DNA from: Micromonospora echinofusca | Lineage (GTDB): Bacteria > Actinomycetota > Actinomycetes > Mycobacteriales > Micromonosporaceae | Direction of reading: 5' to 3' | Assembly (NCBI RefSeq): GCF_900091445.1 | Contig: NZ_LT607733.1 | Location: 1,443,501-1,507,500 of the forward strand | DNA: 64,000 nt | Part shown: positions 10,348 through 19,000 of the stretch, piece by piece | Layout: each line of letters starts with the position of its first letter | Numbering within the stretch: the stretch's first letter is position 1 | Notes under the pieces: generated by a model | What the model saw: only the letters and a program-made list of their open reading frames with translations | The model's database searches: none | What the model was told of the DNA's origin: nothing | Program-made: the position numbers and the translations under genes

Positions 10348-10919
10348 GGGGCGCCCCGGCCGGGCGGGGCGGGTGTCGGCGGCTCCAGCGGCAGGTCCCG
10401 GCCGAGTACGCCGAACGGGCGCTCGTCACCGGGGAAGCGGAAGTCGCGCAGGACGTCGAGGAAGCCGAAGCGGCGGTACAGCCGCCAGGCCCGCGACCGC
10501 TGCTCGTCGGCCTCGGGGGTGGAGAGCAGCGTGGTCGTCCCCTCCGCCAGGCTGAGCAGGGCCCGTAGCTGCCGCGCGCCCAGGCCGTGCCCCTGCGCGG
10601 GCGGGCGGACGTGCAGCTCGACCACCTCGAAGCAGTGGGTCAGCCAGCGTTGCCGGGTCGGCGCGTCGAGGGCCCGCCAGACCTGGTCGTGCCACCACTG
10701 CCCGGAGCCGCCCAGGTAGCCGTAGCCGAAGCCGGCCAGGTGCCCCTCGCTGGTGAGGCTGGCGACGGCGCGGAAGCCGGGCCGGCGTACGTGGGTGGCG
10801 ATGTAGCCGCGCCGGGCCTCCAGCAGCTCCGGGCGGTATCCCATCGCCTCGCCGTAGACGGCCACCACGTCGTCCAGCCGTCGGACGAGATCGTCCGGCG
10901 TCCACCGCACCAACCTCAT
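10344..10919 (-). CDS. GNAT family N-acetyltransferase
   Basis: 191-aa acyl-CoA-dependent acyltransferase. The core VVELHVRPPAQGHGLGARQLRALL (about residues 115-138) carries the acetyl-CoA pyrophosphate loop (Q/R-x2-G-x-G/A), followed by AWRLYRRFGFLDVLRDF, a normal GNAT C-terminal strand-helix. The start at 10919 (MRLVRWTPDDL) overlaps the CrtA-like stop by 4 bp, and its own stop overlaps the cruF start by 4 bp. It is therefore embedded in the carotenoid operon. Whether it acylates a carotenoid glycoside or something unrelated cannot be decided. Confidence 0.85.
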   Translation of the reverse strand: MRLVRWTPDDLVRRLDDVVAVYGEAMGYRPELLEARRGYIATHVRRPGFRAVASLTSEGHLAGFGYGYLGGSGQWWHDQVWRALDAPTRQRWLTHCFEVVELHVRPPAQGHGLGARQLRALLSLAEGTTTLLSTPEADEQRSRAWRLYRRFGFLDVLRDFRFPGDERPFGVLGRDLPLEPPTPAPPGRGAP

Positions 10920-11674
10920 GCCCGTGCACCCTCCGCCGTTCCCGGATCGCCGTCCGCGACCCACCCCAGCACCGCCCGGTCACCCACCACGTCGCGCACC
11001 GCGAACCGCGCGAAGAGTTCCTCCGCGTACCACCCCTCGGTGGGGGTCCGCATGATCGCCGCGCGGTGCTCCGGGTGACGGTACGCGAACGTCACGAGGT
11101 CCGCCGGGTCGCGCCACACGCTCACCGTGCCCTGCCAGCCCAGCGGGGCCTCGCCGACGCCGAAGCGGGCCAGCAGGCCGGGCGCGGCGTGCAGCGCGGC
11201 GGCCACCGGGGGGATCGCCCGCCAGAAGGTGGCCGCCCGCCGGGGCCGCAGCCGGGCCCGGGTCAGCGCCAGCACCGGGCCGGTGACCCGGCCGCCGGGC
11301 GGCTCCCCGAACGGGCGGCGGCCCGACCACTCGCCCCGGCTGCTCAGCGGGCGCAGGTCGACCCGGACGCGCGCGTGGGCGATCCGCGCCCAGGCGCGCC
11401 CCACCGGCGAGCCGTCGAAGCCGGTCGCGGCGGCGGGGGAGTCCCACACGGTCAGCGCCGCCCACCGGGTGAGGTCCGCGTCGCCCGGCCCGAAGCCGGT
11501 GCCGGTCCCGGTGCCGAGCAGCTTGCCGAACCGGACGCCGGGCAGCGCGCGCAGCCGGCGGGGGTCGAGCGCCATCCGGGTCAGCGCCCTGGGCAGCGCG
11601 GCGCGGGAGGTACGCCACACGTGCAGCGTGACCAGCTCCGGGACGTCCGCTCCGCTGTCGCTGCGTCCGCTCAC
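10916..11674 (-). CDS. CrtA-like (spheroidene monooxygenase-like) protein
   Basis: 252-aa protein resembling the spheroidene monooxygenase (CrtA) family: the N-terminal LVTLHVWRTSRAALPRAL, a central WAALTVWDSPAAATGF and the later ATFWRAIPPVAAALHAAPGLLARFGVGEAP are the typical blocks. CrtA introduces a keto group at C-2 of acyclic carotenoids. Related actinobacterial proteins of unknown activity also exist, so the exact reaction is unsettled. It is the first gene of the four-gene overlapping cassette, starting with GTG at 11674. Confidence 0.7.
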   Translation of the reverse strand: MSGRSDSGADVPELVTLHVWRTSRAALPRALTRMALDPRRLRALPGVRFGKLLGTGTGTGFGPGDADLTRWAALTVWDSPAAATGFDGSPVGRAWARIAHARVRVDLRPLSSRGEWSGRRPFGEPPGGRVTGPVLALTRARLRPRRAATFWRAIPPVAAALHAAPGLLARFGVGEAPLGWQGTVSVWRDPADLVTFAYRHPEHRAAIMRTPTEGWYAEELFARFAVRDVVGDRAVLGWVADGDPGTAEGARA

Positions 11675-11750
11675 GCCGCCGCCTCACGGCGCTCGACGAC
11701 GGCGCGCGGTGCCACGCTGCTGTGCCTCATGGTCCGTCCGCTCCGCTCGC

Positions 11751-12239
11751 TCAGGCCACCGGGGTCGGCGCGCCGCCGGTGACCCGCAGCAGTTCCGGGT
11801 ACGTGGTGGGGAAGACCGCCCGGGGCACGCCGCCGGCCGCCCAGATCTCGTCGTACGCCTCCAGGGCGGTGTCGACCAGGGTGCGCAGCGGGCGCGGGTG
11901 CCCGACGGGGGCGACCCCGCCGATCACCTGCCCGGTGTGCGCGCGGACGAACTCCGGCGCGGCCCGGCGCAGCCGGTCGACCCCGATGGACGCGGCCAGG
12001 CCGGCGGTGTCCACCCGGTGCGCGCCGGAGGTGAGCACCAGCAGCGGCGTGCCGTCCGCGTCGAAGACGAGCGAGTTGGCGATCTGGCCGACCCCGACGC
12101 CGAGCGACTCGGCGGCGGCCGCGGCGGTGTGCACCGCGTCGGGCAGCAGGCGGACGACGCTCGGCGCGCCGGACGCGTCCCGGGCGCCCGCGGCGTCGAG
12201 CACGTCCTGCACCGCCCGTACGTTCGGGTGTGGCTGCAT
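11751..12239 (-). CDS. YbaK/EbsC-type aminoacyl-tRNA deacylase
   Basis: 162-aa protein of the YbaK/ProX fold. It shows IANSLVFDADGTPLLVLTSGAHRVD and the family's VRAHTGQVIGGVAPVGHP loop, the substrate-pocket segment seen in trans-editing deacylases that hydrolyse misacylated tRNA. The substrate tRNA is unknown. The start is either 12239 or an ATG three codons upstream (12248) that lies just after GGGAAG. It is divergent from the SOS block; the LexA boxes lie some 230 bp upstream of it. Confidence 0.85.
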   Translation of the reverse strand: MQPHPNVRAVQDVLDAAGARDASGAPSVVRLLPDAVHTAAAAAESLGVGVGQIANSLVFDADGTPLLVLTSGAHRVDTAGLAASIGVDRLRRAAPEFVRAHTGQVIGGVAPVGHPRPLRTLVDTALEAYDEIWAAGGVPRAVFPTTYPELLRVTGGAPTPVA

Positions 12240-12478
12240 GCCGGCCATTCTTCCCGGTGCCCGCGCCGGCTGCTCAGCCGGCCGTGCCGTGCCGGGGCGC
12301 GCACCATGGCGACCCCGAGGACGGGACGGTCGTCGCCGGCGGAGGCGACCGCCATGGTCCCCTGCGCGACGGCCACGGCGGCGTACGCCCGAGCCCTGCA
12401 CCTGCCGCGACGTCGACCGACGTCCGCGCGTCACACGTTGCATTTTCGTCGGAGGGAGGGTGTACTGTCAGCAGTAGT

Positions 12479-12515
12479 TAGAACGAGTGTTCGATTGCCT
12501 CGAACGCCCGTTCCA
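12479..12515 (+). promoter_or_regulatory. Two phased LexA (SOS) boxes
   Basis: TAGAACGAGTGTTCGA at 12479-12494 and TCGAACGCCCGTTCCA at 12500-12515 each match the actinobacterial SOS operator TCGAAC-N4-GTTCGA with one mismatch. They are 21 bp apart start to start, two helical turns, so two LexA dimers could sit on the same face of the DNA. Only weak promoter hexamers are visible (TTGCAT 12438-12443, TACTGT 12463-12468). The first downstream operon is imuA'-imuB-dnaE2, the known LexA target set in other actinobacteria. Confidence 0.85.
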
Positions 12516-12817
12516 ACAGACCCGGGGCGGTGTTTCGCGGCGCGGCTCCGGGCGGTGCGGCTCCGCGGGCCGCACCTGGGTCCCGGGCAGTCGCGAGTCC
12601 GGGCCCGTCAGGCAGGAGCGTCGCCCGCCGCCCACGACCCCCGGGCGGCGGGCGACGAACCCGCCGGTAACGCCGGCCGGGTGTGGTGTGGGGAAGCGTC
12701 CACACCCGGCCGGCCACCCCCGGTGCGTCTTCCTCCGCACCACTCGACCCGGCGTCCCGCCGGCGGCCCAGGGCCGCCTCCGGGGCGGCGCCTCGGCCAC
12801 GTGGAGGAGACAGTCCC
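12516..12817 (+). other. Structured 5' leader of the SOS mutasome operon
   Basis: About 300 nt between the LexA boxes and the first coding start hold no convincing gene but four perfect inverted repeats: 8 bp (12554-12561 with 12569-12576), 15 bp (12619-12633 with 12643-12657), 15 bp (12672-12686 with 12700-12714) and 6 bp (12722-12727 with 12736-12741). None is followed by a T-tract. Read as RNA they would form a row of stable hairpins ahead of the GGAGG (12803-12807) of the first gene. Confidence 0.7.
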
Positions 12818-13267
12818 ATGCCGACCAACCCGGCTCAGGCACCGACGGTGCCGGCGCACGTGCTGCCGCACCGCACCCCCGCCCAGCTTCTCGCGGTGGC
12901 CCGGCGCGGGCTGGCCGAGGCCGCCCAGACCCGTCCCGACGGCCTGCGTTACGCGGCCGCCCACCTGGCCGCGCTCCGCGCCGCCGCGGCCGTGCTCGCC
13001 GCCCGGGCGCGTCCCGCCCCCGCCCGACGGCACCGGGTCACCAGCGTCTGGGTCCTGCTCTCCGGCGTCGCCCCCGAGCTCGACGAGTGGGCCCGCTTCT
13101 TCGCTCTCGGCGCCGGCAAGCGGGCCGCTGCCGAGGCCGGTATCCCACGGGTCGTGACCGCCCGGGAGGCCGACGACCTGCTGCGCTCCGCCGAGCAGTT
13201 CGTCACGGTCGTGGAGGACGCGCTCGGCGTGGCCCACCAGCCGGCGCTCGACGGCCTCGCGGCCTGA
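12818..13267 (+). CDS. SAV_6107 family HEPN-domain protein
   Basis: 149-aa, mostly helical protein recognised as the actinobacterial SAV_6107 family (HEPN-like). The core is RTPAQLLAVARRGLAEAAQT, then YAAAHLAALRAAAAVLAARAR, and a C-terminal DDLLRSAEQFVTVVEDALG. It is commonly found next to imuA'/dnaE2 or dinB genes; its biochemical role is unknown to me. The HEPN R-x4-6-H RNase motif is not evident, so nuclease activity should not be assumed. The ATG at 12818 follows GGAGG (12803-12807). It is first in the presumed LexA-controlled operon, 93 nt before imuA'. Confidence 0.85.
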   Translation: MPTNPAQAPTVPAHVLPHRTPAQLLAVARRGLAEAAQTRPDGLRYAAAHLAALRAAAAVLAARARPAPARRHRVTSVWVLLSGVAPELDEWARFFALGAGKRAAAEAGIPRVVTAREADDLLRSAEQFVTVVEDALGVAHQPALDGLAA

Positions 13268-13360
13268 CCGGTCGTTCCCGGCCAGCCGGCGGCGACGACC
13301 GGGTGCCCGGGTCCCGCCACACGCACGTCTGATCCGACAGCACGACGGGGGGTAGGTCCG

Positions 13361-14158
13361 ATGGCGGGCCGGATGGTGGTCGGTTCCGCCGCACTGGCCG
13401 GTCTGGTGCGCCCGGCGAGCGCGCCGGATCCGGCAGGTGGTCACCGGGTGCTACCGGTGGCGCCGGAGCTGACCGGGCTGCTGCCCAACCGGGGACTGCG
13501 GCGGGGCAGCACGATCGCGGTCGCCACCGGCCAACCCCGGCGCAGCGGCGGCACCTCGCTGGTCCTGGCGCTGCTCGCCGAGGCGTCCCGGGCCGGCTCG
13601 TGGTGCGCCGTGGTCGGGGTCCCCTCGTTGGGGGCGGGCGCCGCCGCCGAGTTGGGCATCGCCCTGGACCGGCTCGCCCTGGTGCCTCACCCGGGTCCGG
13701 AGTGGGCCACCGTCATCGCCGCGCTGATCGACGGGGTCGACGTCGTGGTCACCGCCGTGCCGACGGCGGTCTCCGCCTCGGTCGCCAACCGGCTGGCTGC
13801 CCGGGCCCGGCAGCGCGGCAGCGTCCTCGTCCCCTACGGGCGGTGGGACGGCGCGGACGTGACCCTCCAGGTGGTCCGGGGTGCCTGGGAGGGGCTCGGG
13901 CAGGGGCGGGGCCGGCTGCGCCGCCGCGAGGTCACCGTCTCCGCGCGGGGGCGCGGAGCCGCCGCCCGTCCGAAGGAGATCAAGGTCTGGCTGCCCGGGG
14001 ACGGGCTCACCCGGGTCATTCCCCGCTCCGCTCCCGCCGCCGTCGTCTCCGCCACCGGCCGGTCGACCGCCGGCCGGCTGCGCCCGGTCGGCCCAGCCGC
14101 CGGCACACCCACCGGCCCGTCCCGTCGTGCCGCGCTCACCCTGGTCGCGCCGTCGTGA
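13361..14158 (+). CDS. imuA: ImuA'-like RecA-fold mutasome protein
   Basis: 265-aa RecA-like protein. HRVLPVAPELTGLLPNRGLRRGSTIAVATG is the usual opening of actinobacterial ImuA', followed by a loop (GQPRRSGGTSL) in the Walker A position that lacks the GKT/S Lys, as expected for a non-classical RecA fold. ImuA' bridges ImuB and DnaE2 in the translesion mutasome. The C-terminal 60 residues are basic and Pro/Ala-rich. The start follows GGGGGGTAGG. Its stop lies 25 nt before imuB. Confidence 0.9.
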   Translation: MAGRMVVGSAALAGLVRPASAPDPAGGHRVLPVAPELTGLLPNRGLRRGSTIAVATGQPRRSGGTSLVLALLAEASRAGSWCAVVGVPSLGAGAAAELGIALDRLALVPHPGPEWATVIAALIDGVDVVVTAVPTAVSASVANRLAARARQRGSVLVPYGRWDGADVTLQVVRGAWEGLGQGRGRLRRREVTVSARGRGAAARPKEIKVWLPGDGLTRVIPRSAPAAVVSATGRSTAGRLRPVGPAAGTPTGPSRRAALTLVAPS

Positions 14159-14183
14159 CCGTGCCCACCCCGGCCGGTGCCGG

Positions 14184-15746
14184 ATGACCGCCGCGCCCGC
14201 GCGGACCCTGTTGCTCTGGTGCCCGGACTGGCCGGTGCTCGCCGCGGAGATCGTCGACGGGGTGCCGGCCACCGACCCGGTCGCCGTACTGCACGCCAAT
14301 CGCGTGGTCGCCTGCTCCGAGCGGGCCCGCGCCGAGGGGGTGCGCCGGGGGCTGCGCAGACGGGAGGCCCAGGGCCGCTGCCCGCAGCTCGCCGCCGTCG
14401 AGTACGACCCCGGGCGCGACGCCCGGGCGTTCGAACCGGTGGTCGCCGCCGTCGAGGAACTGGTCGCCGGCGTCGAGGTGGTGCGCCCCGGCGCGTGCGC
14501 GGTGGCCGCCCGGGGGCCGAGCCGCTACCTCGGGGGCGAGGAGGTCGCCGCCGAGCGGATCGTCGAGCACGTCGCCCAGGCCTGCGCGGTGGAGAGTCAG
14601 GTCGGCATCGCCGACGGGGTCTTCGCCGCCGGGCTGGCCGCCCGCGACGGACGGATCGTTCCGCCCGGCGGGACACCGGGGTTCCTCGCCGACCTGCCGG
14701 TCGAGGCGCTCGGCCGCCCGGCCCTGGCCGACCTGCTGCGCCGACTCGGCGTACGCACCCTGGGCGACTTCGCCGCGCTGCCCGCCGGCGACGTGCTGGC
14801 CCGGTTCGGCTTCGACGGCGCGCTGGCCCACCGGCTGGCGAGCGGGCGCGACCACCGCCCACTCGCCGTCCGGCGGCCCCCGGTCGACCTCGCGGTCACC
14901 GCCGACCACGACGAGCCGCTCGACCGGGTCGACGCGGCGGCCTTCGCCGCCCGGGCGTTGGCCGAACGGTTGCACGACCGGCTCGCCGCGCACGGGCTGG
15001 CCTGCACCCGGCTCGGCATCGAGGCGGTCACCGCGCACGGCCAGGAACTGCACCGGGTCTGGCGGCACGACGGGCTGCTCACCGCCGGGGCCATCGCCGA
15101 CCGGGTGCGCTGGCAGCTCGACGGCTGGCTGTCCGGCAGCACCAGTCGGGCCGGCACCCGAGCGACCCGCCCGACGGCGGGCATCATCCGGCTGCGGCTG
15201 GTCCCGGACGGAGTGCTCGTGCAGGCCGGCCTGCAACCCGGCCTGTGGGGGGAGACCGGCGAGGAGCGGGAGCGGGCGCACCGGGCGTTGAGCCGGGTGC
15301 AGGGCATCCTCGGCCCCGAGGCGGTCGTCACCGCGGTGCTCGGTGGCGGGCGTTCCCCGGCCGACCAGGTGCGCCTGGTGCCATGGGGCGACGAACGCCT
15401 GCCGGCGCGTCCCGTCCCGCCGCCGTGGCCGGGCCGGCTGCCGCCGCCCGCGCCGGCCGTGGTGCTGCCCGACCCGCTCGCGGCGGTCGTGCACGACGCC
15501 GCCGGCACACCGGTCGAGGTCAGCGCGCGGCTCCAGGTCAGCGCCGACCCGGCCCGGCTGGCCGTGGGCGCCGCCCGGCCGGTCGAGATCGTCGGGTGGG
15601 CCGGCCCGTGGCCGGTCGACGAGCGCTGGTGGGTGCCGGCCGAGGCCCGCCGCCGGGCCCGGTTCCAGGTCTGCCTGGCCGACGGTACGGCCCTGCTGCT
15701 CGCCGTCGAGGCCGGCCGGTGGCTGGTGGAGGCGATCTATGACTGA
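14184..15746 (+). CDS. imuB: ImuB, catalytically inactive Y-family polymerase-like mutasome adaptor
   Basis: 520-aa Y-family polymerase homologue that acts as clamp-binding scaffold for DnaE2. The N-terminal LLLWCPDWPVLAAE replaces the catalytic HVDMD of active polymerases, and the palm motif equivalent to SLDEAF is missing (GACAVAARGPSRYLG instead), so polymerase activity is not expected. QPGLWG (Q351) sits where mycobacterial ImuB carries its beta-clamp motif QLPLWG. Helix-hairpin-helix and little-finger regions are present (LLRRLGVRTLGDFAALP near residues 185-200). Translation starts at ATG 14184. Confidence 0.93.
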   Translation: MTAAPARTLLLWCPDWPVLAAEIVDGVPATDPVAVLHANRVVACSERARAEGVRRGLRRREAQGRCPQLAAVEYDPGRDARAFEPVVAAVEELVAGVEVVRPGACAVAARGPSRYLGGEEVAAERIVEHVAQACAVESQVGIADGVFAAGLAARDGRIVPPGGTPGFLADLPVEALGRPALADLLRRLGVRTLGDFAALPAGDVLARFGFDGALAHRLASGRDHRPLAVRRPPVDLAVTADHDEPLDRVDAAAFAARALAERLHDRLAAHGLACTRLGIEAVTAHGQELHRVWRHDGLLTAGAIADRVRWQLDGWLSGSTSRAGTRATRPTAGIIRLRLVPDGVLVQAGLQPGLWGETGEERERAHRALSRVQGILGPEAVVTAVLGGGRSPADQVRLVPWGDERLPARPVPPPWPGRLPPPAPAVVLPDPLAAVVHDAAGTPVEVSARLQVSADPARLAVGAARPVEIVGWAGPWPVDERWWVPAEARRRARFQVCLADGTALLLAVEAGRWLVEAIYD

Positions 15747-15981
15747 GCGTCCGCCCACGGTCACCGGTCGGCGCCCACCCCGCACCCGCCGACCCGGCCG
15801 CTCCGGCAACCTGCCGACGTGGCGGTCCGGTCGAGGCGGTGCTCTGCCGACGTATCGGTCCGGTCGGTCCGGTCGGCGCGGTGCCGTGTCGGCGGGGCGG
15901 CTCGGGCGCGTTGGCGCCGCACCGGAGTGCCGTCCGGCGCTGTCGAGCTGCCCCGTTCGTGGGACCGCCGACCACCGGCCG

Positions 15982-16032
15982 CCGGATCTTGGCGAGATCC
16001 GGCCCCTCCAGGGGCTGAAATCGTCCAAGATC
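15982..16032 (+). promoter_or_regulatory. Mutually exclusive hairpins upstream of dnaE2
   Basis: In the 315-nt gap between imuB and dnaE2, CCGGATCT (15982-15989) pairs perfectly with AGATCCGG (15995-16002), and GCCCCT (16002-16007) with AGGGGC (16010-16015). GATCTTGG (15985-15992), which overlaps the first arm, can instead pair with CCAAGATC (16025-16032). The two folds cannot coexist. The ribosome-binding site of dnaE2 (GGAGGGG, 16050-16056) starts 18 nt downstream. The rest of the gap has short GGTCCGGTCGG-type repeats and no gene I can support. Confidence 0.55.
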
Positions 16033-16061
16033 TCTCCGGTCGTCCGCACGGAGGGGCTCCG

Positions 16062-19000
16062 GTGAGCTTCCACAACCCGAAGCTGCCCTGGTCGGAGCTG
16101 GAACGCCTGCTCTCCGGCCGGGGACCCGGCACCGGACGATCAACCCCGAAAAGATCGGGTGTGGGCCCGGGCGGGTCGGGTGCGGGCCGGTCGGGTGAAG
16201 GCCGGTCAGGTGAAGGATCGCCGAGGGAGGGGCGGGCCGGCGGGGAGGGCGGCCGGGTGCGCGACGAGCGGCACCTGCACGTGGTCGACCCGCTGGCCGT
16301 GGACGCCGACGGCGGCGACTCTCCCGCCTGGAGCCGCAGGCGGGAGCACTACCAGCCGCCCGAGGTGGCCCGCCCCGACGACGCGGTGCCGTACGCCGAG
16401 CTGCACGCGCACACCAACTTCAGCTTCCTCGACGGTGCCAGCCATCCCGAGGAGCTGGCGGAGGAGGCGGCCCGGCTGGGCCTCACCGCGCTCGCCGTCA
16501 CCGACCACGACGGCTTCTACGGGGTGGTGCGCTTCGCCGAGGCGGCCCGCGCGCTGCACCTGCCGACCGTCTTCGGCGCCGAACTCTCCCTGGACCTGCC
16601 CGGCCCGCAGAACGGCGAGCCCGACCCGCTCGGGCGGCACCTGCTGCTGCTCGCCCACGGCCACGAGGGGTACGCGCGGCTGGCGTCGACCATCGCCCGT
16701 GCCCAGTTGCGCGGCGGGGAGAAGGGCCGCCCGGTCTACGGCGAACTGGAGGAGGTCGCCGCCGAGCTGCGCGACCACGTGCTGGTGCTCACCGGCTGCC
16801 GCAAGGGGCACGTGCCGGCGGCACTGCTCACCGAGGGGGTGGACGCGGCGGCCCGCGAGCTGGACCGGCTGACCGCCCTGTTCGGCGCGGAGACGGTGGC
16901 GGTGGAGCTGACCGACCACGGGCACCCGGTCGACGCCGACCGCAACGACGCGCTCGCCGAGCTGGCGGCGACGGCCGGCCTGCCCACGGTGGCCACCAAC
17001 AACGTGCACTACGCCACCCCGGGCCGGCGGCGGCTGGCCACCACCGTCGCGGCCGTCCGGGCCCGGCGCAGCCTGGACGAGATCGACGGCTGGCTGCCCG
17101 CCGCCGGCACCGCCCACCTGCGCGGCGGCGCCGAGATGGCGGCCCGGTTCGCCGCGTACCCCGGCGCGGTGGCGCGGGCCGCCGAGTTCGGCGCCGAGCT
17201 CGCCTTCGACCTCCAGCTCGTCGCGCCGCGGCTGCCGGCGTACCCGGTGCCGCCCGGGCACACCGAGATGAGCTGGCTGCGCCACCTGACCCACGCCGGC
17301 GCCCGCGAGCGCTACGGCCCGCCCGAGGCGCACCCGAGGGCGTACGCGCAGCTCGAACACGAGCTGAAAATGATCGAGGAACTGGGCTTCCCCGGCTACT
17401 TCCTGGTGGTCTACGACATCGTCACGTTCTGCCGCGAGCAGGACATCTACTGCCAGGGGCGGGGCTCGGCGGCCAACTCGGCGGTCTGCTACGCGCTGCG
17501 GATCACCAACGTGGACGCCGTCCGGCACCGGCTGCTCTTCGAGCGCTTCCTCGCCCCGGAGCGCGACGGTCCGCCGGACATCGACGTCGACATCGAGTCC
17601 GACCGCCGCGAGGAGGTGATCCAGCACGTCTACGCCCGCTACGGCCGGGAGCACACCGCGCAGGTCGCCAACGTCATCTCCTACCGGCCCCGCTCGGCGG
17701 TACGCGACGTGGCCAAAGCGTTCGGTTTCTCGCCCGGCCAGCAGGACGCCTGGAGCAAGCAGATCGACCGCTGGGGCTCTGTGGCGTCCGTCGACGTGGC
17801 GGACATCCCCGAGCAGGTGGTCGCGTACGCCAACGAGTTGCAGACGTTCCCCCGGCACCTGGGCATCCACTCCGGCGGCATGGTGATCTGCGACCGGCCG
17901 GTGATCGAGGTGTGCCCGGTGGAGTGGGGGCGGATGCCGGGCCGCAGCGTGCTCCAGTGGGACAAGGACGACTGCGCCGCCGTCGGCCTGGTCAAGTTCG
18001 ACCTGCTCGGGCTCGGCATGCTCTCCGCGCTGCACTACGGCTACGACATGATCGGCATGAGCCTGGACCTCGGCGACATGACGCTGGACGACCCCGAGGT
18101 CTACGACATGCTCTGCCGGGCCGACTCTGTCGGGGTGTTCCAGGTGGAGAGCCGCGCCCAGATGGCCACCCTGCCGCGGCTGAAGCCCCGCGAGTTCTAC
18201 GACCTGGTGGTCGAGGTGGCGCTGATCCGGCCCGGCCCGATCCAGGGCGGCTCGGTGCACCCGTACATCCGGCGCAAGAACGGCCAGGAGCCGGTGACCT
18301 ACCCGCACCCGCTGATGCGCAACGCGCTGGAGAAGACCCTCGGCGTGCCGCTGTTCCAGGAGCAGCTGATGCAGCTCGCCATCGACCTGGCCGGCTTCGA
18401 CGCGGCGGGGGCCGACCAGCTGCGCCGCGCCATGGGCGCCAAGCGTTCCGCCGAGCGGATGGCCCGCATCGCCGACCGGCTCTACGCCGGCATGGCCGAG
18501 CGGGGCATCACCGGCGAGCTGGCCGACGACGTCTACCGCAAGCTCTCCGCGTTCGCCAGCTACGGCTTCCCGGAGAGCCACGCGATGAGCTTCGCCTACC
18601 TGGTCTACGCCAGCTCCTGGCTCAAGCGCTACCACCCGGGGCCCTTCCTGGCCGCCCTGCTCAACGCCCAGCCGATGGGCTTCTACTCGCCGCAGACCCT
18701 CGTCGACGACGCCCGCCGGCACGGGGTGGAGGTACGCCGGCCGGACATCAACGCCAGCGGCGCCCTGGCGGTGCTGGAGTCCACCCCGCAGACCCGGTGG
18801 GGCAGCGCGCCGGGGGAGCCGCCGCACGGCTGGGGGCTGGGCGGGCCGGCCGTCCGGCTCGGGCTGTCCGGCGTGCGTACCCTCGGCGACGGGGTGGCCG
18901 AGCGGATCGAGGCGGAACGGACGGCGCGCGGGCCGTACCGCGACATGCCGGACCTGGCCCGGCGGGTCGGGCTGTCCGCCGCGCAGTTGGAGGCGCTGGC

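Noticed and set aside
2297-11674. Prenyl synthase and carotenoid genes as a single biosynthetic gene cluster
   Set aside because: metF, a regulator and a CDP-alcohol transferase separate them, partly on the other strand, and crtB is absent; the prenyl synthase position is explained by conserved synteny.
12818-13267. SAV_6107/HEPN protein as a toxin of a toxin-antitoxin pair
   Set aside because: The HEPN RNase motif is not evident and no small antitoxin-like gene adjoins it; the neighbour is imuA'.
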